Source of the DNA: JAFDVL01 sp964631865
GTDB lineage: Bacteria > Acidobacteriota > Blastocatellia > RBC074
Assembly: GCA_964631865.1 (NCBI GenBank)
Contig: CAZWAK010000017.1
Coordinates: forward strand, 8,742 to 72,741
DNA length: 64,000 nucleotides
Direction: 5' to 3'
Of this stretch, positions 41,100-49,400 are shown one piece after another (position 1 is the stretch's first letter; the number at the start of each line of letters is the position of its first letter). The position numbers and the translations under genes were made by a program. Under the pieces are notes generated by a model. That model was not told where the DNA came from, did not search any database, and saw nothing but the letters and a program-made list of their open reading frames with translations.

Positions 41100-42080
41100 A
41101 TGAAATTCTGTTTGACCGCAATCGTGCTGGCAATTTTGACATTGCTGCTGTCCCCTGTCACGGCGCAAAAACAAGCGCCCAAGATGGTGCAATCATTGCG
41201 CGTCCAAGTGCTTTCGACGATGTTGACGGGCGGTACGGTCGGCATCGGCGAATGGGGCTTTGCGGCGTTGATTGAAGTGGATGGGCAGCGCATCCTCTTC
41301 GACACTGGCGCACGGCCTGAAACCGTGCTGAAGAATGTGCGCGAAATGAACATTGATTTGGCCAATGTCAAAGACGTGATTTTGAGCCACAACCATTCGG
41401 ATCACACGATGGGGTTGTTGACGCTGCGGCGCGAGTTTGCGAAGACAAATCCAACCGCGTTGTCGCGCGCGCACGTCGGCAAAGGCATCTTCTGGAATCG
41501 GCCTGTGGGCAATGGCGAAGCGAATGTGATGGTGAAGATCAAGCCGGAGTACGAAGCGACGGGCGGCACGTTTCTCGAATACAACGAGCCGAAAGAAATC
41601 CTGCCGGGCGTATGGCTGACCGGCCCCGTGCCGCGCGTGCATGCGGAACGCAACTGGAGCATGGGCGGAGTCAGCGGGCGCGTCAAAACGGCTGACGGTA
41701 TTGTCGAAGATACTTTACCCGAAGACATGTCGCTCGTGGTTGTGACTGAGAAAGGCTTGGTCGTCGTGTCGGGTTGCGGTCACGCGGGCATCATCAACAC
41801 GCTCGAACACGCGCGCAAGAACGTGCAAAACACCAATGTTTATGCGGCGCTCGGCGGCTTTCACTTGTTCGCATTGAACGACGAAAAGCTGGACTGGACG
41901 GCGAGCAAGTTGAAAGAATTCGGCCTCCAACAATTTCTCGGCGCGCATTGCACCGGCATCGAAGCCGTCTATCGCCTTCGCCAACAAGCGGGTTTGGACC
42001 GGCAACGTTGCGTCGTCGGGGCAGTCGGCGCGTCGTTCGATCTGGCGAAGGGCATTGACCCAACTGCATTGGCGCGCTAG
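41100..42080 (+). CDS. MBL-fold metallo-hydrolase, secreted (dihydropterin-synthase-like branch)
   Basis: A 326-residue protein with signal peptide (KFCLTAIVLAILTLLLSPVTAQ). Motif LSHNHSDHTMGL and later SGCGHAGIINTLEHA and LGAHCTGIEAVYRL match the MBL branch annotated as 7,8-dihydropterin-6-yl-methyl-aminobenzene 5'-phosphate synthase-like. The name is a family label and the activity is unknown. The start is ATG 41100 with ACGGAGGT upstream. An upstream frame from 40950 translates a heptamer repeat and is rejected. Confidence 0.9.
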   Translation: MKFCLTAIVLAILTLLLSPVTAQKQAPKMVQSLRVQVLSTMLTGGTVGIGEWGFAALIEVDGQRILFDTGARPETVLKNVREMNIDLANVKDVILSHNHSDHTMGLLTLRREFAKTNPTALSRAHVGKGIFWNRPVGNGEANVMVKIKPEYEATGGTFLEYNEPKEILPGVWLTGPVPRVHAERNWSMGGVSGRVKTADGIVEDTLPEDMSLVVVTEKGLVVVSGCGHAGIINTLEHARKNVQNTNVYAALGGFHLFALNDEKLDWTASKLKEFGLQQFLGAHCTGIEAVYRLRQQAGLDRQRCVVGAVGASFDLAKGIDPTALAR

Positions 42081-42091
42081 GAATAACGACT

Positions 42092-43096
42092 ATGAAACCT
42101 CTATTGCTCTTCACGATTTTGTGTACGGCGTTCGTTGTCGTCTCGGCGCAACCGCAACGCCCAACCGCATCTCCCAAAAGCGAAAGTAAGAAACCTATGT
42201 TCCAACACGAATACGCCGACATCAACGGCCTGCAATTGCACTACGTCAAAGCAGGCTCTGGCCGACAAACGATCCTGTTCCTGCACGGCTTCCCGGAGTT
42301 TTGGTACGAATGGAAGCATCAACTCAAAGAATTCGGCCAAGACTACACCGCAGTCGCGTACGATCAGCGCGGCTACAATTTGTCGTCGAAGCCGGAAAAG
42401 CTCGAAGACTACGCCGTGCCGCACATTGTCGCGGACATCAAAGCGATGTTTGAAAAATTCGGCGCGAACGCGAACAACAAAGGCATTCTTGTCGCACACG
42501 ATTGGGGCGGCGCGGTGGCGTGGGCGTTTGCGATCAAGCACCCAGAATATCTGGACAAACTCGTCATCATCAACGCCCCACATCCCGGCGTCTTCGCGCG
42601 CGAACTGCAATCGAATCCGGCGCAGCAAAAAGCCAGCGCGTACATGAATTTCTTTCGCTCTGCACAAGCCGAAGCAGGCTTGAGTGCGAACAATTATGCC
42701 GCATTGCAAAATGCGATTTTTGTCGCGTCCAGCAAGCCCGGAAACTTCAGCGACGAAGACAAAAAGATGTACGTCGAAGCGTGGTCACAACCCGGTGCAT
42801 TGACGGGCGGTTTGAATTGGTATCGCGCCGCGCAAATCGGCCCGCCGACCGAAAACGCACCACAACGCGAGACGAACATCGCGGCTGCCGCTGCATTGGA
42901 TTCCTTGATCGTCAAAGTGCCGACGCTTGTCATTTGGGGCGAGAAAGATACTGCGTTGCTGACCGGCAACCTCGAAGGCTTGGACAAATTCGTCCCGCAA
43001 CTCACGATCAAGCGCATCCCGAACGGCTCGCATTGGGTCATTCACGAAGAACCGGAACTGGTCAATCAGTACATCCGCGAGTTCATCAAGAAGTAA
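42092..43096 (+). CDS. Alpha/beta hydrolase, epoxide hydrolase/haloalkane dehalogenase-like, secreted
   Basis: A 334-residue protein with signal peptide (KPLLLFTILCTAFVVVSAQ). Oxyanion motif HGFPEFWYEWKHQL, nucleophile elbow VAHDWGGAVAW (catalytic Asp), and late VIWGEKDTALL and GSHWVIHEEPE (catalytic His). The Asp nucleophile (HDWGG) fits epoxide hydrolases or haloalkane dehalogenases rather than Ser esterases. It is 11 bp after the MBL gene, same strand. Confidence 0.92.
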   Translation: MKPLLLFTILCTAFVVVSAQPQRPTASPKSESKKPMFQHEYADINGLQLHYVKAGSGRQTILFLHGFPEFWYEWKHQLKEFGQDYTAVAYDQRGYNLSSKPEKLEDYAVPHIVADIKAMFEKFGANANNKGILVAHDWGGAVAWAFAIKHPEYLDKLVIINAPHPGVFARELQSNPAQQKASAYMNFFRSAQAEAGLSANNYAALQNAIFVASSKPGNFSDEDKKMYVEAWSQPGALTGGLNWYRAAQIGPPTENAPQRETNIAAAAALDSLIVKVPTLVIWGEKDTALLTGNLEGLDKFVPQLTIKRIPNGSHWVIHEEPELVNQYIREFIKK

Positions 43097-43107
43097 GGGA
43101 TCAAGGC

Positions 43108-43132
43108 GTAACGCGATTTGGCAAATCGCGCT
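43108..43132. repeat. Single REP palindrome
   Basis: Core CGCGATTTGGCAAATCGCG flanked by GTAA and CTA, between two hydrolase genes, 20 bp before the thioesterase start codon. It is 15 kb from the nearest other copy. Confidence 0.9.
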
Positions 43133-43152
43133 AATTTTTCTCAGGAGCGACA

Positions 43153-43554
43153 ATGAACATTCTCGAAATGATTCAAGATCGCATGAAAGGGTTGTTCCCC
43201 GATTTGCTGGGCATTCGGTTAATCAAAGCGACGCCCGATCTGGTCAAAGCGAGTATTGAAGTGCGGCAGGATTTATGCACGGTCGGCGACATCCTGCACG
43301 GCGGCGCGATTATGGCGTTTGCTGATACGTTAGGCGCAGTTGCAACTGTGCTGAACATACCGCAAGGCGCGCGCACCGCCACGATTGAATCGAAAACGAA
43401 CTTTGTCAAAGCCGCGCCAATCGGCACGGCTGTCATTGGCGAAAGCACGCCGCTGCATCGCGGCAAGCGAACGATGACGTGGCAAACGAAAGTGATGACG
43501 GAAGAAGGAACCTTGATCGCGTTTGTTACGCAGACCCAAATCGTTTTGGAGTAA
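43153..43554 (+). CDS. PaaI family hotdog-fold thioesterase
   Basis: A 133-residue hotdog protein: MKGLFPDLLGIRLIKATPDLVKASIEV, LCTVGDILHGGAIMAFADTLGAVAT (active-site helix) and ATIESKTNFVKAAPIGTAVIGE. PaaI relatives hydrolyse acyl-CoA or aryl-CoA thioesters. Normal length, CAGGAG upstream of ATG 43153. Followed by a strong inverted repeat that may terminate transcription. Confidence 0.92.
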   Translation: MNILEMIQDRMKGLFPDLLGIRLIKATPDLVKASIEVRQDLCTVGDILHGGAIMAFADTLGAVATVLNIPQGARTATIESKTNFVKAAPIGTAVIGESTPLHRGKRTMTWQTKVMTEEGTLIAFVTQTQIVLE

Positions 43555-43575
43555 ATGATGCGCGTGGAAAGAGGC

Positions 43576-43644
43576 GTCAAGAGTTCAAGCTTTAGCTTGT
43601 TTTTTCGCACACTGAAAACGCAAGCTAAAGCTTGAACTCTTGAC
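43576..43644. repeat. 24-bp perfect inverted repeat (hairpin)
   Basis: The arm starting GTCAAGAGTTCAAGCTTTAG (43576-43599) and its exact reverse complement (43621-43644) flank a 21-bp loop. It lies between the thioesterase stop and the next start. It may act as terminator or be a mobile palindromic element; there is no long T tract. Confidence 0.9.
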
Positions 43645-43696
43645 ACCTCCTCCGTTGCGTTTCCGCTTCTCGGAAGTCATATTTCAATTGAGCATT

Positions 43697-46327
43697 ATGA
43701 AGCGAAGCATCCTCGTCGTTTTTGTTCTGTTTCTTGCAAGCCTCTCCACGCATCGTGCATTCACCGCGGGGCAAGATGAACAGCAAAAGCTTGCGCAGCA
43801 CGTCGTCTCCATTTTTCAGAATCACTGCATTCAATGTCACGGCGCAGACAAGAAATCTGGATTGGACTTGCGCACGCGCGAAGGCGTCTTGCAAGGCGGA
43901 ATGCGCGGCGCAGCCATCGTTCCCGGCAACAGCAAAGACAGTGTGTTGTATCAATACGTTTCCGGCGCGAAGTCGCCGCGTATGCCCATCGGCGGCGAGT
44001 TGGATGAAGACGACATGGAAGCGATTGCCAACTGGATTGACAAAGGCGCGGCGTGGCCTGCGGCATTAACGATCAAGCCATTGCCGGCGAACTTCAAAGA
44101 AAAAGAAATCACCGACGAGCAGCGTAAATACTGGGCGTTCGTCAAACCCGTGCGCCCTGTTGTTCCTGAAATCCGCAATCCAAACTCCGCAATCCGCAAT
44201 CCCATAGATGCGTTCATCGTCGCTGAATTGCAAAAGAAGAATCTCTCGCAATCGCCGCCCGCCGACAAAGCCACGTTGCTGCGCCGCGTGACGGTTGATT
44301 TGACGGGCTTGCCGCCGACACCCGCAGAACTGAAAGCGTTTCTTGCGGACAACTCCGCCAATGCTTACGAAAAAGTGGTAGATCGTCTGCTCGCCTCGCC
44401 GCGTTATGGCGAACGTTGGGCGCAGCATTGGTTAGATGTGGTGCGCTTTGCCGAAACGAATGGGTTCGAGTTGGACGCCGAACGCCCGCAGGCGTGGCGT
44501 TACCGCGATTGGGTCGTCAACGCGCTCAATGCTGACAAGCCGTATGACAAGTTTATTCAGGAACAAATCGCGGGCGACGAACTTGCTCCGACAAGCTTTG
44601 ATGCGCAGGTTGCGACGGGCTTTTTGCGCGCGGGGCCGCAACACGTCGTCGCAGGTAATCTCGACAAAGCGGAACTGCGGCAGGAGTATTTGACCGAAAC
44701 GATGCTCGGCATCGGCTCCGGCATTTTGGGCTTGACCATCGGCTGCGCGCGTTGCCACGATCACAAATTCGATCCGATCCTGCAATCCGATTTTTACAAA
44801 CTGCAAGCCTTCTTCGCTGCGACCGACAATGTGGATTACAGTCAGGCCACAGATGCTGACAAGGAAGCCTACAAAGCGGCGCTGAAGCCGCACGAAGACA
44901 AGCTGAAAGCGATCAAAGATCAACTCAAGGAAATCGAAAAACCATTCGTCGAAAAGCTCAAAGCCGAAAAGCGCGCCAAGCTCGATCCCCAATATCGGGA
45001 AGCCCTCGACACGCCGAAAGACAAACGCACGCCGGAACAAAAAGAGTTGGCAAAATATGCTGAAACCAAGCTGGACGTGAAGTACGAAGAGTTATGGGCG
45101 GTAATGCCGGATGACGTGAAAAAGCCGCGCGCAGCACTGCGTCGTAAGATGCACGATCTGGATTGGGAAGCGCCGACGCCGTTGCCGAAAGCGTTGGCCG
45201 TTGCGGATAAACTCGATCCCGTGCCGCCCGCGTATGTGTTTCGCGGCGGCGAAGTGCATTCGCCTACGCGCGAAGTCAAGCCCCAGTTTCCGAAAGTGCT
45301 GTTGCCCAAAGATGCACGTGAAGAAGCAATCATCGAACCCGTGAAACTGGCCGCAGGCAAAACCTCGCTGGGACGGCGCACGGCGTTGGCAAAGTGGCTC
45401 ACGTCGCCCGACAATCCGTTGACCGCGCGCGTGATGGTGAACCGTTTGTGGCATCACCATTTCGGACGCGGCTTGGTCGCGACGCCCAACGATTTCGGAC
45501 GCAACAGCGCGGGCGTGACAAATCAACCATTGCTTGATTGGCTGGCGACCGAATTCATCGCCCGCGGCTGGAGCCTGAAAGCCATGCACAAGTTAATGGT
45601 CACAAGCACGACGTATCAACAATCGTCCAATCCGCAATCCAAACTCCGCAATCCGCAATCGGTTGATCCCGACAACAAATTGCTCTGGCGCGCGAACCGG
45701 CAGCGATTGGATGCCGAGGCGTTGCGCGATGCGATTTTGACCGCCGCCGGAACGTTGAATGAACAACGCGGCGGCCCTTCGATACGTGTCCCGCTCGAAC
45801 CCGAAGTTGTGGACAACGTGTTCACGGAAGCCGAGCCGGATAACTTGTGGCCGGTGCATCCTGATGCCAAACAGCACACGCGCCGCAGCTTGTATTTGCT
45901 GCGCAAACGCAACGTGATGCTGCCGCTGCTCGTGGCGTATGACACGCCGGATTTGATGAGCGTTTGTGGGGCGCGCAACGTCAGTGTGCATTCGCTGCAA
46001 GCCTTGACGATGATGAATAGCGACTTTATGCAAGAGCAAAGTCGCGCGTTGGCGACACGGTTGTTTCGTGAAGCGCAGACGGAACGGCAGCGCATCGCGC
46101 GGCTCTATGAATTGACGTTGGGGCGTGCGCCGCGGGCCGATGAATACAGGGCGACGCACGCCTTCCTCAAAGAACACACAACCATTCTGCGCGACCGCCA
46201 AGCACGCGGGGAAACTATCGTCGCACTGCATGATTTGCCGAAAAACATTGATGCGATCACGGCGGCGGCGTGGGTGGACTTGTGCTTGGCGACGCTGAAT
46301 TTGAATGAGTTTGTCTATGTGAAGTGA
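43697..46327 (+). CDS. PSD1/DUF1549/DUF1553 cytochrome c-type protein, secreted
   Basis: An 876-residue export protein (signal KRSILVVFVLFLASLSTHRAFT). The N-terminal Planctomycete-type cytochrome c domain has a single heme motif CIQCH (NHCIQCHGADKKSGLDL). DUF1549 (IDAFIVAELQKKNLSQSPPADKATLLRRVTVDLTGLPPTPAEL...) and DUF1553 (RTALAKWLTSPDNPLTARVMVNRLWHHHFGRGLV...) follow. The start is ATG 43697; the frame extends upstream to TTG 43640 through a hairpin. Two heptamer repeats in different phases are in the gene. The partner DUF1501 gene is not adjacent. Function unknown, presumably an electron-transfer or polysaccharide-related protein. Confidence 0.93.
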   Translation: MKRSILVVFVLFLASLSTHRAFTAGQDEQQKLAQHVVSIFQNHCIQCHGADKKSGLDLRTREGVLQGGMRGAAIVPGNSKDSVLYQYVSGAKSPRMPIGGELDEDDMEAIANWIDKGAAWPAALTIKPLPANFKEKEITDEQRKYWAFVKPVRPVVPEIRNPNSAIRNPIDAFIVAELQKKNLSQSPPADKATLLRRVTVDLTGLPPTPAELKAFLADNSANAYEKVVDRLLASPRYGERWAQHWLDVVRFAETNGFELDAERPQAWRYRDWVVNALNADKPYDKFIQEQIAGDELAPTSFDAQVATGFLRAGPQHVVAGNLDKAELRQEYLTETMLGIGSGILGLTIGCARCHDHKFDPILQSDFYKLQAFFAATDNVDYSQATDADKEAYKAALKPHEDKLKAIKDQLKEIEKPFVEKLKAEKRAKLDPQYREALDTPKDKRTPEQKELAKYAETKLDVKYEELWAVMPDDVKKPRAALRRKMHDLDWEAPTPLPKALAVADKLDPVPPAYVFRGGEVHSPTREVKPQFPKVLLPKDAREEAIIEPVKLAAGKTSLGRRTALAKWLTSPDNPLTARVMVNRLWHHHFGRGLVATPNDFGRNSAGVTNQPLLDWLATEFIARGWSLKAMHKLMVTSTTYQQSSNPQSKLRNPQSVDPDNKLLWRANRQRLDAEALRDAILTAAGTLNEQRGGPSIRVPLEPEVVDNVFTEAEPDNLWPVHPDAKQHTRRSLYLLRKRNVMLPLLVAYDTPDLMSVCGARNVSVHSLQALTMMNSDFMQEQSRALATRLFREAQTERQRIARLYELTLGRAPRADEYRATHAFLKEHTTILRDRQARGETIVALHDLPKNIDAITAAAWVDLCLATLNLNEFVYVK
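44170..44204. repeat. Heptanucleotide repeat inside the DUF1549/DUF1553 gene, copy 1
   Basis: Units AATCCGC, AATCCAA, ACTCCGC, AATCCGC, AATCCCA. Read as IRNPNSAIRNP between the cytochrome and DUF1549 domains. Confidence 0.92.
45629..45660. repeat. Heptanucleotide repeat inside the DUF1549/DUF1553 gene, copy 2
   Basis: The same 32 bases as 44170-44201, but in another codon phase, read as NPQSKLRNPQS within DUF1553. Confidence 0.92.
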
Positions 46328-46440
46328 ACGAGGCGCAGTTGTGCTTTCGGGCGGAGATGATTAGACTGCCAGGGAAAGGTGGAAGCGATTGCGAAGAGGT
46401 CGCGCAGAGAGTTGGTGCATGCAAGTCAAAGTAATATCTG

Positions 46441-49400
46441 ATGCGCCCCGAACGATGGAAATTAGTGGAGCACTTGTTGGAAGCGGCACTGGAACAGCCT
46501 CCTGCTGCGCGCCCGGCCTTTTTATCGGAAGCCTGCAACGGCGATGACGAGTTGCGGCGCGAAGTCGAATCCTTACTCCAAGCCGATGAACAAGCCGGGA
46601 GCTTTATTGCCGAACCGCTGCTGGCCAGCCTGCCAACCGTCCCGCACGATCCTGCTGACCTGACCGACGATCCTGATTTGCCCGCGCTGATCGGCAAGCG
46701 CATCGGCGCGTATCAGATCGAACGCGAACTCGGACGCGGCGGCATGGGCGCGGTTTATCTGGCCACGCGCGCCGACAATCTGTTTCAAAAGCGCGTCGCC
46801 GTCAAAATCGTCAAGCGCGGGATGGATACGGATTTTATCCTGCGCCGGTTTCGCCGCGAGCGCCAAATCCTCGCGACGCTCAGTCATCCCAACATCGCGG
46901 CCTTGCTCGACGGCGGTTCGACCAGCGATGGCTTGCCCTATTTCGTGATGGAGTATGTCGAAGGCCAGCCGATCAATCGCTTTTGCGACGCCCGCAAGCT
47001 TTCGATTGGGGAACGATTGAAGCTCGTGCAGCAGGTCTGTGCGGCGGTGGCCTACGCGCATCAAAAACAAATCATTCATCGCGACATCAAGCCCGGCAAT
47101 ATTCTGGTCTCGCCCGCAGACAACGGTGAAGCGGGCACGGTGAAGCTGCTCGACTTTGGCATTGCGAAGTTGTTGGTGACGGATTTGGCGGCGGATACGA
47201 TTGGTGAAACGGCAACGGCGGTGCGAATGATGACGCCGGAATATGCCAGCCCCGAACAGGTGCGCGGACTGCCGGTCACGCCTGCGAGCGATGTCTACAG
47301 CTTGGGCGTGTTGTTGTACGAACTGCTGACCGGGCGGCGTCCGTATCGTTTGCAATCCTACGCGCCGCACGAAATCGCGCGCGTGATTTGCGAAGAAGAA
47401 CCGACGCGACCGAGCGAGGTCATCAGCACCGCAGGCCGTGTGCATTATGCCGAAGAACGCGCGACCACGCCGGAAACCTTGCGCGAAGAACTCGCGGGCA
47501 ATCTCGACAACATCGTCCTGAAGGCGTTGCAAAAAGATGCCCAGCATCGCTATGCGACCGCAGCGGATTTGGCGCACGACATCGGGCGGCATTTGGCGGG
47601 CGAACAAATTTCCGCGCCGTATTTGTTCACGCCGCTCGCGCTCGCGCCGGAATTGATGGACGAAGCGCCGACCGCACGCTCCATCGCCGTGTTGCCGCTG
47701 AAGGTGGCCTCCGCCAACCCGCGCGAAGACACGACGACCAGCTTTCTCGGCGTCGGCATCGCGGATGTGCTGACGACGCAGTTGAGCAATATTCGTGGCC
47801 TCGTCGTGCGTCCGACGAGCGCCGTGCTGCGCTGTTGCAACAACGATGACCCCTTTGTTGTGGGCAAAGAATTGGGCGTGGACTTTTTGCTGGATGGGCG
47901 CGTACAACTCGCAGGCGAACAAATGCGCGTGACGATGCAATTGACTTCGCTGCGCGACAAGGCAGTGTTGTGGGCGTCGCAGTTCAACGAACGACTGACC
48001 GACATTTTGTCCGTGCAGGATTCGATTGCGGCACAAGTCGCCGAAGCCGTTGTCCCCAAGTTGACGGGCGACGACCGCGCGCGTCTGGCCAAACGCGGCA
48101 CGGACGACTTGCAGGCTTACGAAGCGTTTCTGCGGGCGCGTTATTACTGGCACAGCTACACGATGGACAGTTTGGCGAAGGCGCTCTTGCACTTCAACGA
48201 AGCCATCAGCATTGATCCCTCGTACGCCGCGCCGTACGCAGGCATCGCGGAATATTACAATCGCTTGGCGACGTTTGGCCTGATTCCGTCGGACGAATGT
48301 TTTGCGGCGGCGAAAGACGCGGCGCTGAAAGCTGTGCGACTGGATGAAACGTTGGCCGAAGCCTGGGGCGCGTTGGCGTTTGCGACGCTGGGGGCGGACT
48401 GGGATCGCACCGAAAGCATGCGGCTCATCAACCGCGCGCTGGAATTGAACCCGCATTCGGCGCAGGTGTTGGAATGGTATGCGCAAATTCTCGGCACGGG
48501 AGGCCGTTTGATGGAAGCGAACGCCGTCATCGAACGAGTGCTGAAACTCGATCCCGGTTCGGCAGCGACGTATGTGCAGCAGAGTTTTTATCAATACCTG
48601 ATGCGTCGCCTCGAAGGTTCGCTGAAAGCTACGGAACAGGCTTTGCGCCTTGATCCCAACACGTTCTGGGCGCTGTTCGGCAAAGCCACCGGACTCGCTC
48701 GGATGGGGCAGGTCGAAGCAGCAGAGGCGACCGCGCGGTTGTTGCTCGAAGTCAGCGATAACAACCCGTTAGCGAAAGCGACGTTGGCCTACATAAAAAC
48801 GAAAGCTGGGCGGCGCGACGAAGCGCAAGCGTTACTCGGTGAAATGCAGGTGACGGCGCGCAACGGCTATTTATCGCCGTTTTGGCTGGCCTGGGTGCAG
48901 GATGAACTGGGCGCGCGCGACGAGGCGCTGCAATCAATCGAGCAAGGCTTGGCACAACGCGATTGGTGGATGCTGTATTTTCCGTACGACCCGGTTTTCG
49001 ACGACCTGCGTCGAGACGCGCGTTGCCAGGCGTTGCTGCAAAACGCGGGCTTGCTCGAAGCCAAACCCGCGCCCACGAACGACGCCACGACGAGGCTGGA
49101 ATTTGCCGTGCCGAAGGGCGAGCCGAGAACCAACCAACGTTGGTGGGTGATGGGCGCAGCCGCGCTGCTATTGGTTCTCACGGCGTTGGCTGTCGCGCGG
49201 ACAGATTTTTTCCGCTTCAACTTCAGCTACAAATCCACCGCTCTGCCAGGCTTTCAAACGACGAACACCACGAAGCTCACGAGTTCGGGCAACGCGGTCG
49301 TGGCCACGATTTCGCCCGATGGCAAATACGTGGCCTACGTGACGGAAGAGAGCGGACGGCAAAGCTTGTGGTTGCGGCAGGTATCGGTTGCGAGCAGCGT

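Noticed and set aside
46573..48594. Long minus-strand open frame opposite the giant kinase gene
   Set aside because: Antisense shadow in a GC-rich gene with biased codon use; no domain is recognisable. The same applies to 6178-7614, 8773-10488, 25858-27474 and 49168-50904.
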